The position numbers and the translations under genes are program-made. The notes beneath the pieces were generated by a model that saw only the letters and a list, made by a program, of their open reading frames with translations, ran no database searches and had not been told where the DNA came from. Positions 19,385-26,984 of a DNA stretch of 64,000 bases are shown piece by piece. The stretch lies in NCBI RefSeq assembly GCF_001045675.1, contig NZ_LEKT01000001.1, positions 90,500 through 154,499 on the forward strand, in the 5' to 3' direction. The stretch's first letter is position 1, and each line of letters begins with the position of its first letter. Source of the DNA: Megasphaera cerevisiae DSM 20462 (GTDB taxonomy: Bacteria > Bacillota > Negativicutes > Veillonellales > Megasphaeraceae).

Positions 19385-20158
19385 ATGGATTTTTCAATTT
19401 CAATTCACATGCTTGCTTTTATTATGGGCGGCGGTTTTTTAGCCGGTTTTATTGATTCTATTGCCGGTGGCGGCGGTCTTATTTCTCTCCCGGTGCTTAT
19501 GGCTACGGGAATGCCGCCCCATTTTGCTATTGGTACCAACAAGTTTGCAGCCACTTTCGGAGCCGTTATGAGTGCTTGGCAATTCTGGCGGGCTGGCAAG
19601 GTTGATAAACACTTAATGAAGCGTATTCTGCCGTTCTCGTTTGCCGGAGCAGTCATTGGATGTATTCTTATGCTGTGCCTGTCTGCACAATGGCTTCAGC
19701 CTATTATTATTGCTTCACTAATCGGATCCGCTTTATTCGTTTTCAGCAGAAGACATCTGGGATCAAATAACACGTATGCCGGCGAAACCAAAAAAGCCGT
19801 ATTGCAGGCAACTGCCACGGCCTTCTTCATCGGTTTATATGATGGCTTCATCGGGCCTGGAACAGGTACATTTCTTATTGTTATTTTTGCCATGATCGGC
19901 TTTGATTTTGTCATCGCGGCCGGCAATGCCAAGGTGCTCAATCTGATGAGCAATCTTACAAGTTTTATTCTTCTTGTATACTGGGGAAAAGTTTTGTATG
20001 TGTATGGTATCGCGATGGCTGTCTGTATTCTTATTGGTGCCTTTTTTGGGTCACGCATGGCAATCCGCCGCGGTTCTGGATTTGTCCGTCTGATTATGCT
20101 GACAGTAACGGCTGTCCTTATCGGAAAATTAATTTTAGATTATCTCGGCATATTATAG
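19385..20158 (+). CDS. TSUP-family membrane transporter (TauE/SafE-like)
   Basis: A 257-residue membrane protein with about 8 helices of the sulfite exporter TauE/SafE family (TSUP). Diagnostic blocks are FIDSIAGGGGLISLPVL near residues 23-39, GTNKFAATFGA near 51, and the second-half repeat YDGFIGPGTGTFL near 150-162. Members move sulfur-containing or C2 anions such as sulfite, sulfoacetate or thiosulfate; the substrate is not predictable here. It starts 8 bp after the deacetylase stop and ends 10 bp before the SDR gene, so it is operonic. Confidence 0.9.
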   Translation: MDFSISIHMLAFIMGGGFLAGFIDSIAGGGGLISLPVLMATGMPPHFAIGTNKFAATFGAVMSAWQFWRAGKVDKHLMKRILPFSFAGAVIGCILMLCLSAQWLQPIIIASLIGSALFVFSRRHLGSNNTYAGETKKAVLQATATAFFIGLYDGFIGPGTGTFLIVIFAMIGFDFVIAAGNAKVLNLMSNLTSFILLVYWGKVLYVYGIAMAVCILIGAFFGSRMAIRRGSGFVRLIMLTVTAVLIGKLILDYLGIL

Positions 20159-20168
20159 GGAGCATTTT

Positions 20169-20921
20169 ATGGATACAGACAAAAAGATCGCATTGATCAG
20201 TGGCGGAACGTCCGGGATCGGACTGGCTGCCGCAGATATTCTTATGCAGCGTGGCTGGAACGTCGTATTAAGCGGGCGAAATAAAGAGCGTGGAAGAGCT
20301 GCAGCTACCTTTCTCGCCAAAAATGAAGGTGAGGTACGGTACATCCAGGGTGACGTTTCTTGTGATCAGGACTGTGCAGAAATGACGGAACAGACAGTTG
20401 CCGCTTTCGGACATCTGGACGGTCTGGTTACTTCTGCCGGCTATTATAAAGAAAATTTATTAGAACAAACATCTCCCCATGAAGTACAGCAGATGTTTGC
20501 AACTAATGTATACGGTACTATGTCCCTATGCCGGTATAGTCTGCCGCATTTAAAAAAAAGCGGCGGTGCCATTGTTACGGTGGCCAGCGATGCTGGTATT
20601 CAGGGTAATGTTGCTTGTTCTGTGTACGGTGCTACCAAAGGTGCCGTCGTGGCTTTCACCAAATCTCTGGCCCTCGAGACAGCACCGTATCAGGTCAGAG
20701 TAAACTGTGTCTGCCCCGGCGACGTCGTTACGCCGCTTTTAGAAAAACAACTGCATCAGAATCCAGAACTGACGCTTGCTGACATAAAGGAACATTACCC
20801 GCTATTTCGTTTGGCGTCACCGCCGGAAATAGGTAAAGCCATTGCATTTCTACTCAGTAATGACGCGTCTTTTATCACTGCTGTTGCACTTCCTGTAGAC
20901 GGAGGTTTGACAAGCTGGTGA
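20169..20921 (+). CDS. Short-chain dehydrogenase/reductase (classical SDR)
   Basis: A 250-residue classical SDR. The cofactor loop GGTSGIG is at residues 12-18, a Ser in the VTVASDAG strand is near 138, the catalytic pair YGATK is near 152-156, and a PG segment follows in VNCVCPGDV. It resembles FabG-like or sugar-alcohol oxidoreductases. Arg/Asn residues after the second strand (SGRNKERG) favour NADP(H). It is cotranscribed with the TSUP transporter by spacing. Substrate unknown. Confidence 0.9.
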   Translation: MDTDKKIALISGGTSGIGLAAADILMQRGWNVVLSGRNKERGRAAATFLAKNEGEVRYIQGDVSCDQDCAEMTEQTVAAFGHLDGLVTSAGYYKENLLEQTSPHEVQQMFATNVYGTMSLCRYSLPHLKKSGGAIVTVASDAGIQGNVACSVYGATKGAVVAFTKSLALETAPYQVRVNCVCPGDVVTPLLEKQLHQNPELTLADIKEHYPLFRLASPPEIGKAIAFLLSNDASFITAVALPVDGGLTSW

Positions 20922-20978
20922 AAACATGGGAAAATAAGTTAATAATTATATTTTTATATGCAGGATGGGGTGGTATCG

Positions 20979-21845
20979 ATGAGTGAAGAAATGAAAACAG
21001 TAGAAGCATTGCAGGAAGAAATTGCTAAGCTAAAACAGGAACTGGCAGATTTTAAAAGCAAGGTACCGGAAACAGCCAGCCACGAAGATACTGCAATGAA
21101 CGTGATTCAGACAATTAATCAGTCTACCGAAGACGACGACGTGAAGGTGGAAACGTTATGCCGCTGGGCTGCCGCCCGTGCCGGCGCCATCGTAGTCGCA
21201 CCGCTGTTAGGAACCGTCGCCCTGATGGCCAATGAAGTATATCTGGTCAGCCGTATTGCCCGGGTGTACAACGTTAAACTAACAGAAAGGGCTTTAATCG
21301 CTTTTCTTGGCGCAGTGGGCAGCCGTATGGCCGGTAATATTTTGACAACACTAATTCCGTTCAGTGCCATTCAGGTTCCCGTAGCAGTAGGCATAACCTA
21401 CAGCCTGGGACGCGTCACGCAGCGCTGGATGAAGGACGGTATGCCGACTGATATGGGGCCATATGTGGATATGATGTCCGAGTGGAAGGATAAAGCAAGA
21501 GAACAAGTGGATAAACTTCGTGATAATCCGTTAAAAAATGTTCCTCTCGGTGACGAAACTATTGATTTTATGAAAAAATGGCGCAGCGTTGCTGTAGACA
21601 AATTACAGGACGTAAAAGAAAAAGGGCAGGAATTATACCATAATGTACGCCACCACAATGATTTAGTCGAGGAAATTGCTGAAGAAAAAGCTGCTGAAAC
21701 ATCAGCAGCGCCTGCGGCCCCGTCAGATACGTTAGAAAATCCGACTGCAGAAGAAGCAATCCCGACTCCAACGGAACCTTCGGTTGAATCTCAGGTCAAG
21801 GCAGCCGTTGAAGATGCTAAAATTCCGTTGGAAGACAAACAATAG
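20979..21845 (+). CDS. DUF697-like membrane-associated protein
   Basis: A 288-residue protein with three parts: a short N-terminal coiled coil (residues ~1-30, EALQEEIAKLKQELADFKSK), a hydrophobic DUF697-like region (~60-155, with VYLVSRIARVYNVKLTERAL and SRMAGNILTTLIP), and a charged, Ala/Pro/Glu-rich tail after ~235. DUF697 regions usually sit at the end of membrane-linked GTPases; here no GTPase domain is present. The start is the ATG at 20979 after GGGGTGG. It is followed closely by a YkvA-type gene. Function not known. Confidence 0.7.
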   Translation: MSEEMKTVEALQEEIAKLKQELADFKSKVPETASHEDTAMNVIQTINQSTEDDDVKVETLCRWAAARAGAIVVAPLLGTVALMANEVYLVSRIARVYNVKLTERALIAFLGAVGSRMAGNILTTLIPFSAIQVPVAVGITYSLGRVTQRWMKDGMPTDMGPYVDMMSEWKDKAREQVDKLRDNPLKNVPLGDETIDFMKKWRSVAVDKLQDVKEKGQELYHNVRHHNDLVEEIAEEKAAETSAAPAAPSDTLENPTAEEAIPTPTEPSVESQVKAAVEDAKIPLEDKQ

Positions 21846-21856
21846 GGATGACGCTT

Positions 21857-22195
21857 ATGTGGAAGATATTACGTTTTTTTGCCCGCTTTTACACACCGGG
21901 GAAATTTATTTATTTTATCCGCACTACAGGCCGCAAGATAAAATTTCTTCCCAAACTGCTGACGATTTTTTACTGTATGCAGGATAAAGATACGCCTAAG
22001 TTTGTCAAGCTCACGCTGATGGCCGCTTTGGGATATGTTATTTTTCCTTTCGACTTTATGCCTGATGCTATTTTTGGATTAGGATGGCTCGATGATGCGG
22101 CTGTAGTCGCAGCGGCACTGCGTTTTGCCGGGATGTATGTCAAACCGGAGCACAAAGCAAGGGTGCGTCGTATGTTTCCCTTTTTACGAGTGTAA
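21857..22195 (+). CDS. YkvA/DUF1232 small membrane protein
   Basis: A ~112-residue protein with the DUF1232 core: KFVKLTLMAALGYVIFPFD followed by FMPDAIFGLGWLDDAAVV, i.e. a hydrophobic helix, the PxDxxPD-like turn (PFDFMPD) and a second helix. Members are small inner-membrane proteins of unknown job. I prefer the ATG at 21857, spaced ~8 bases from AGGGA, to the ATG at 21848. It lies right after the DUF697-like gene; a perfect terminator follows. Confidence 0.85.
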   Translation: MWKILRFFARFYTPGKFIYFIRTTGRKIKFLPKLLTIFYCMQDKDTPKFVKLTLMAALGYVIFPFDFMPDAIFGLGWLDDAAVVAAALRFAGMYVKPEHKARVRRMFPFLRV

Positions 22196-22203
22196 CTATT
22201 TGG

Positions 22204-22240
22204 CAATTCCAACAGAAAATCTGTTGGAATTGTTTATTTT
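22204..22240 (+). terminator. Intrinsic terminator
   Basis: CAATTCCAACAG (22204-22215) pairs perfectly with CTGTTGGAATTG (22221-22232) over a 5-base loop, followed by TTTATTTTTT. It ends the 16806-22195 gene run. Confidence 0.95.
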
Positions 22241-22329
22241 TTGCCCCTAACTACCTGTTTTCCTTTGACAAACATACTTCATCATCGTAAAATAATATGA
22301 GTATGTTTTTATATAGGAGCATAAAAAAT

Positions 22330-22755
22330 ATGGTTACTATTATTGAAAAAGTACGGTTTTACGAAACAGATATGATGGGTATCGTCCATCATTCCAATCA
22401 TATCCGCTGGTTTGAATGTGGGCGCTGCGAATACCTCCGGCAAGCTGGCATTGATTTATTTGAACTTATGGACAGGGGAATTTTATTCCCCATAAAAAAC
22501 GTTTCTTGTGAATATATCAATCCGATCAATTATGCTGATACGATTGCGATTGAAACACGGCTGACTCGTCTGTCCAAAGCGCAAATGATGTATTCGTATC
22601 GCATTTTGCGTCAAGACAATGGCCTTTTACTGGCCACAGGCACGACACAAAACGTTTTTACCCGCAAATCCACAGGTACGGTTGCCCGACTTGATGATAT
22701 ACATTATGAAAAACTGAAAGCATGGTATGAACAGGATAAGGGGTTGGCTCAGTAA
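22330..22755 (+). CDS. YbgC/FadM-type acyl-CoA thioesterase (hot-dog fold)
   Basis: A 141-residue single hot-dog domain. It contains VRFYETDMMGIVHHSNHIRW near residues 8-27, with the catalytic Asp (D13) and the HHSN block that define the 4-hydroxybenzoyl-CoA thioesterase/YbgC group, and a later Cys-Glu-Tyr-Ile-Asn core strand. It hydrolyses short-chain or aromatic acyl-CoA thioesters. The ATG at 22330 is spaced properly from AGGAG; the frame upstream is open but has no ribosome site. The gene ends 14 bp before murI. The acyl preference is unknown. Confidence 0.88.
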   Translation: MVTIIEKVRFYETDMMGIVHHSNHIRWFECGRCEYLRQAGIDLFELMDRGILFPIKNVSCEYINPINYADTIAIETRLTRLSKAQMMYSYRILRQDNGLLLATGTTQNVFTRKSTGTVARLDDIHYEKLKAWYEQDKGLAQ

Positions 22756-22769
22756 TGGAGGGGTATCAA

Positions 22770-23573
22770 TTGAATAGGAATGAACGGCCAATCGGGGTAT
22801 TTGACTCTGGGGTAGGCGGATTGACAGTAGTCAATAAACTCCGCATGCTGCTGCCTCATGAAAACATCGTCTACGTCGGGGATACGAAACGAAACCCGTA
22901 TGGATCCCGCACTCCCGAAGAGATTCTGATGTACACGCGAGACATCCTGCGGTTTATGAAAAAACAGCAGGTAAAGCTTGTCGCTATTGGGTGCAATACA
23001 GTTACCGCGGTAGCATATGATACGATTATTCATGAAACCTCGTATCCGCTTATCGGTATGAGCCGCGGTATCCAAACCGCAATGGAGATCAGCGCAAAGA
23101 AAAAAATTGCCGTTTTTGCCACAAAGCTTACAATTTCCAATCACAGTCACCAAAAGATAGCCTCAGAAATTGATCCGGAAATTGAAATTGTAGAACAAGC
23201 TTGCCCGGCCCTGGCTAATTTTATTGAACGAGGGATACTTTCCGGAAAAGCTATTATGGAGCCACTACGGACATACACAGCACCAGTCGTTGCTTCCGGC
23301 GCTGACACGGCTATTTTTGGCTGTACGCATTTTCCCTTTATCCAACCCTTATTCGAAGCACTTTGCGGTGATGGCATCGCCTTTGTTGATCCAGCTCATG
23401 AAATGGCGCTGCAGACGCTGGAGGTTCTGAAAAGAGATGATTTGCTGAATCATAATCCGGCCCCCGGCTATCTGCGCTTGTGCTTTACCGCTGAACCGGA
23501 GCGAGGAAGCCATTTGGCAGAACATTTGATTCCTGCCAATGAATTTTCGTCAGAAACAATTTCACTTGTCTAA
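22770..23573 (+). CDS. murI: Glutamate racemase
   Basis: Makes D-glutamate for peptidoglycan. The 267 residues contain the substrate loop FDSGVGGLTV at 11-20, the first catalytic cysteine in GCNTVTA (C75) and the second in GCTHFPF (near 186-192). I choose a TTG at 22770 because GGAGGGG lies just upstream; an ATG at 22755 overlapping the previous stop has no such site. It lies between a thioesterase and a small membrane protein. Identification is secure. Confidence 0.95.
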   Translation: MNRNERPIGVFDSGVGGLTVVNKLRMLLPHENIVYVGDTKRNPYGSRTPEEILMYTRDILRFMKKQQVKLVAIGCNTVTAVAYDTIIHETSYPLIGMSRGIQTAMEISAKKKIAVFATKLTISNHSHQKIASEIDPEIEIVEQACPALANFIERGILSGKAIMEPLRTYTAPVVASGADTAIFGCTHFPFIQPLFEALCGDGIAFVDPAHEMALQTLEVLKRDDLLNHNPAPGYLRLCFTAEPERGSHLAEHLIPANEFSSETISLV

Positions 23574-23651
23574 TTCCTGCATATTTTTCCGGAAGCGGTG
23601 CAGGGGTATATTATATGAATATCATTTTTTTAGAAAAAGGAGTCCTAGGCT

Positions 23652-24194
23652 GTGTTAATATACGTATTAATCAATGTAGTCATTGCCGTAATCGGCATTA
23701 TTGCCGTCCTGTATCTTTTATTCCGATTATTTGCATGGAAGCAGGGCGACGCACGTTTTGTCATTGAAGCCCGACGCCGTAACCCTTTTGAGTTAAAGAA
23801 AATCACACAGGACACGGCCGTTTTTGAAACCAATGTTCCTTTCCAAAATATGGGAAAACAATTAGGGACGATTATGGATTTTTATCCCCGGACACTACTG
23901 CCGCACGAACAGTACGATAAATGCGTAATTCATTCCCAGCTTGCTAATACAGCCGCAGAGCGGGATGATAATTATTGGGAATCGGTTATATACTATCCGG
24001 GAGAGGGTGGAACACTTCGTGTCACCATTGCTTTAGTCAGCAAAAATAATACGATACGGGAAGATTTAAAAACATTTCCTGACATGCCCATTGATTTAGT
24101 ATATCAGGTTGTTTCACGCAGTGAATGGTATATTCATAAAGCCCGCATTACATTGAAGGCTTCTGAAGTCCAGCACGCATTGGAACTCAATTAG
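23652..24194 (+). CDS. Single-pass membrane protein, function unknown
   Basis: A 180-residue protein with one N-terminal membrane helix (residues ~2-27) and a basic cytoplasmic segment after it. A soluble mostly beta domain follows (NVPFQNMGKQLGTIMDFYPR, then YWESVIYYPGEGGTLRVTIAL). I do not recognise a named family. It starts with GTG after AAAGGAG and lies 13 bp before the CofE-like gene, so the pair is probably cotranscribed and may work together. Confidence 0.72.
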   Translation: MLIYVLINVVIAVIGIIAVLYLLFRLFAWKQGDARFVIEARRRNPFELKKITQDTAVFETNVPFQNMGKQLGTIMDFYPRTLLPHEQYDKCVIHSQLANTAAERDDNYWESVIYYPGEGGTLRVTIALVSKNNTIREDLKTFPDMPIDLVYQVVSRSEWYIHKARITLKASEVQHALELN

Positions 24195-24207
24195 GAGGTA
24201 TATCGGA

Positions 24208-24882
24208 ATGGCAGATTTAGAATTAGTACCTGTAAGAACCAGAATACTCACCGACAAAGATAATATCGTGGATGTAATCGAAGAATATGCCAAACATCTT
24301 GTAGGCCCTGATGATCTTATATGCTCAGCAGAAAGCGTTGTCGCTATTACACAGCATCGCTATACACGTCCTGAAGAACTTACGCCCTCGTGGCAGGCTC
24401 GCCTGATGCGGCGCTTTGTCCCAGGTGAAGGTAGCATGGCCAGTCTGTATGGCATGCAGGCCGCGATGGAACTGGAGGGGGAATGGAAAATGCTCTTTGG
24501 ATTTATTGCCGGATTTCTAGCTAAATTGATCGGCAAAAACGGCGTATGGTATCAGCTTTGCAGGCAAGCCTCCCTGACTGACGACGTTACTGGAACGATG
24601 CCCCCTTTTGACAAATGTATTGTCTACGGTCCTGCCGATCCGGACGGCGTTGCTGAAAAAATAAAAAAGAGAATGGGCTGCTACGGTGCTTGTGTTGCCG
24701 ATGTCAACGATTTAAAGCGGTCTGCCGTTCTAGGACATTCCCGTGGTCTGAACCCTAAGGAAATTGCTAAAATACTTATCAATAATCCGTTTGGCAATGC
24801 CTCTCAAAAAACGCCGATCGTCATTATAAAAAATTACGCACAATGCATAAAAGAAACCAAAAGTACCAAAACAGCAAAGTGA
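24208..24882 (+). CDS. CofE-like (F420-0:glutamate ligase family) protein
   Basis: A 224-residue protein resembling the coenzyme F420-0:L-glutamate ligase family: an N-terminal VPVRTRILTDKDNIVDVIEEY strand-loop (in two parts), a Ser-Ala-Glu-Ser-Val-Val-Ala-Ile segment like the CofE nucleotide region, and ADVNDLKRSAVLGHSRG near 168-184. Veillonellaceae are not known to make F420 and no other cof/fbi gene is in the window. It may therefore add glutamate to some other acceptor, or have a different job. GGAGG precedes the ATG, and the previous gene ends 13 bp upstream. Confidence 0.72.
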   Translation: MADLELVPVRTRILTDKDNIVDVIEEYAKHLVGPDDLICSAESVVAITQHRYTRPEELTPSWQARLMRRFVPGEGSMASLYGMQAAMELEGEWKMLFGFIAGFLAKLIGKNGVWYQLCRQASLTDDVTGTMPPFDKCIVYGPADPDGVAEKIKKRMGCYGACVADVNDLKRSAVLGHSRGLNPKEIAKILINNPFGNASQKTPIVIIKNYAQCIKETKSTKTAK

Positions 24883-24898
24883 AAGGTATGTGCTGCTG

Positions 24899-25495
24899 AT
24901 GATGATAAAAGATACAATCGTACTGGCAACGCACAATAAGGGGAAAATACGAGAATTCAAAAGTATTCTTCTGCCTCTGGGATATGATGCCATCGCTGTA
25001 CGTAATCTCCTTCCCGATATAACAGAACCTGATGAAGCAGGAACAACCTTTGCAGAAAATGCAAAGCTTAAGGCTCTTTATTATATGAAAATAACAGGGA
25101 AGCCTTGTCTTGCCGATGACTCGGGAATTATTGCCGACGCATTGCATGGGCGCCCAGGCGTATATTCTGCCCGATATGCAGGACCGAACTGCAGTGATGA
25201 CCAAAATAACGAAAAGTTGATTAAGGATTTGTCCGCCGTAGCTCCAACACAGCGGCAGGCTCATTACGTTTGCGTCCTGTGTCTTGTTTGGCCTGACGGA
25301 CGTATGCTCCAAACAGAAGGAAGCTGTACCGGTTTGATTCGTGACTTCTATGCCGGCAGCAATGGCTTTGGCTATGATCCTTTGTTTTATATTCCCGATA
25401 AGGGAAAGACTATGGCAGAATTGACTATGGCAGAAAAAAATAAAATCAGTCATCGTGGCAAGGCTCTGGAAAAATTAGTTGAGGCCCTGACATGA
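24899..25495 (+). CDS. rdgB: XTP/dITP pyrophosphatase (RdgB/Ham1)
   Basis: House-cleaning enzyme that hydrolyses non-canonical purine triphosphates (XTP, dITP). It is about 198 residues, with IVLATHNKGKIREFKSIL at the N-terminus (the substrate-binding T-x-N-x-x-K), the metal-site block LADDSGI near 75, the segment PGVYSARYAG, and GFGYDPLFYIP near 155. The start is uncertain among a GTG at 24890 and ATGs at 24899 and 24902; the AAAGG lies at ~24882. It overlaps the next gene by 4 bp (ATGA), showing coupling. Confidence 0.95.
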   Translation: MMIKDTIVLATHNKGKIREFKSILLPLGYDAIAVRNLLPDITEPDEAGTTFAENAKLKALYYMKITGKPCLADDSGIIADALHGRPGVYSARYAGPNCSDDQNNEKLIKDLSAVAPTQRQAHYVCVLCLVWPDGRMLQTEGSCTGLIRDFYAGSNGFGYDPLFYIPDKGKTMAELTMAEKNKISHRGKALEKLVEALT

Positions 25496-25989
25496 AACCG
25501 GTTTTTATAGGAGTCGTTAGTGACAGTCATGGGCGTTTTCGCGAATTAGAACGCATGGTTGAGCAGGCGCCGGATGTTTCTGTTTGGCTTCATGGCGGTG
25601 ATTACTGCAATGACGGCGAAGATCTGTCAATATATACGGGTGTTCCTGTATATTCTGTACGGGGAAATAATGACTTTATGAGTAACTTCGCTGCTCCTGA
25701 ATGCAGAAAAATAAGGATTGACGGAATGAACATCATGTTGATTCACGGACACCAATGGTATGGGCAGCAACGATTAGAAAAATTAGTGGAATTGGGGCAG
25801 ACCCATGCGGCATCATTAGTTGCTTTCGGACATACACACCGTCGTTTTCTCAAAAAAACAGATGGCATTACGATTTTAAATCCCGGTAGTATCGGATTGC
25901 CCAGAGACGGGCACAACGGCACATACGCAGTATGTACTATTTCAAAAGGCATACTGACAAATGTTCGCATATATGAATTGACAAGATAA
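25492..25989 (+). CDS. YfcE/MJ0936-type metallophosphoesterase
   Basis: A 165-residue calcineurin-like phosphodiesterase. Metal-binding motifs are in order: SDSHG near 10, HGGDYC near 35-40, RGNNDF near 59, HGHQWYG near 87, and FGHTHRRF near 113. YfcE-type enzymes cleave phosphodiesters in vitro, and the natural substrate is mostly unknown. The rdgB-yfcE pairing with 4-bp overlap is widespread in Firmicutes. The gene closes this small nucleotide-hygiene operon. Confidence 0.92.
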   Translation: MKPVFIGVVSDSHGRFRELERMVEQAPDVSVWLHGGDYCNDGEDLSIYTGVPVYSVRGNNDFMSNFAAPECRKIRIDGMNIMLIHGHQWYGQQRLEKLVELGQTHAASLVAFGHTHRRFLKKTDGITILNPGSIGLPRDGHNGTYAVCTISKGILTNVRIYELTR

Positions 25990-26027
25990 CACAAGGATTG
26001 CAAATATATTCATAAGGGTAAAGGGAT

Positions 26028-26804
26028 ATGACAACTAAAAAGAAAAAAATCAAACTGTATGGTTTCAATAATTTGACAAAAACATTGAGCTTTAACATGT
26101 ATGATATCTGTTATGCCGTAAGTGACGAGTCACGACGTCAGTACATCGAATATATTGACGAGCAATACAACGCTGAGCGACTGACTAAAATTCTGAAAAA
26201 TGTTTCTTCTATTATCGGTGCCAACATTCTTAATATAGCCAGTCAGGATTATGATCCGCAGGGCGCCAGTGTAACTATTTTGATTTCAGAAGAACCTCTT
26301 CATACGGAAGATACTGATATCGTTTGTCATCTGGACAAAAGTCATTTAACGGTGCATACATATCCCGAAAGCCATCCTCAAAAGGGAATTATGACTTTCC
26401 GAGCGGATATTGATGTGTCTACATGCGGTCAAATTTCTCCGCTGAACGCGCTTAATTATCTTCTAGACAGCTTTGAGTCGGATATTGTCACACTGGATTA
26501 TCGTGTTCGTGGTTTTACCCGGGATATTTCAGGAAAAAAACTGTTCATAGACCACCGTATTAATTCGATCCAAAATTACATTTCCCAAGCAACTCGCAAC
26601 AGCTACGATATGATCGATGTCAACGTATATCAGGAAAATACTTTCCATACGAAAATGATATTGAAAGAATTTGATTTAAATAATTATTTGTTCAACATGA
26701 CGGCTAACCAGCTTACACAGCATCAACAAACCTTGATCAGGCGCTTGGTACGTCAGGAAATGCTGGAAATTTTTAATGGCCGTAATATGCCCATTATGCG
26801 CTGA
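26028..26804 (+). CDS. speD: S-adenosylmethionine decarboxylase proenzyme, E. coli type
   Basis: Pyruvoyl enzyme that makes decarboxylated SAM, the aminopropyl donor for spermidine. The 258-residue length and sequence follow the E. coli-type SpeD rather than the short Bacillus type: [20 protein letters not shown] at the N-terminus and [20 protein letters not shown] in the core. The self-cleavage site is in [11 protein letters not shown], between K104 and S105, with S105 becoming the pyruvoyl group. No speE is in the window, so spermidine synthase must be elsewhere or absent. Its by-product MTA would feed mtnP at 51844. Confidence 0.95.
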   Translation: MTTKKKKIKLYGFNNLTKTLSFNMYDICYAVSDESRRQYIEYIDEQYNAERLTKILKNVSSIIGANILNIASQDYDPQGASVTILISEEPLHTEDTDIVCHLDKSHLTVHTYPESHPQKGIMTFRADIDVSTCGQISPLNALNYLLDSFESDIVTLDYRVRGFTRDISGKKLFIDHRINSIQNYISQATRNSYDMIDVNVYQENTFHTKMILKEFDLNNYLFNMTANQLTQHQQTLIRRLVRQEMLEIFNGRNMPIMR

Positions 26805-26813
26805 TGCTTCAGT

Positions 26814-26848
26814 AAAAGAGTCCGCACAAGCTGCTGGCTCTTTTTTTA
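26814..26848 (+). terminator. Intrinsic terminator after speD
   Basis: AAAAGAG (26814-26820) pairs with CTCTTTT (from 26838), extended by CC/GG with a bulge, followed by seven or more T. It separates speD from the DUF4153 gene. Confidence 0.82.
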
Positions 26849-26913
26849 TATAGACGGGGAAGTATAATTTTTGCTATAATAGAAAAAATAACAGGGAAGG
26901 AGAGTCGCATTAT

Positions 26914-26984
26914 ATGAAACTTTTTTTCATCAACTGCAGAAACGCAGTGCCGAAAGCCTAAAGCGTTTTAATATTTCTTTTATA
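26914..26984 (+). other. Out-of-frame 5-prime end of the DUF4153 gene (poly-T frameshift)
   Basis: GGAAGGAGAG is followed by an ATG at 26914 that opens only 15 codons. After a run of seven T (26921-26927) the other frame reads HQLQKRSAESLKRFNISFI straight into the downstream gene. Adding one T would fuse ATG-AAA-CTT to that frame without a stop. This is therefore the true beginning of the following gene, shifted by one base in a homopolymer. Confidence 0.75.

Noticed and set aside
24208..24882. Evidence for F420 biosynthesis
   Set aside because: A single CofE-like gene is not enough; no other F420 gene is in the window.
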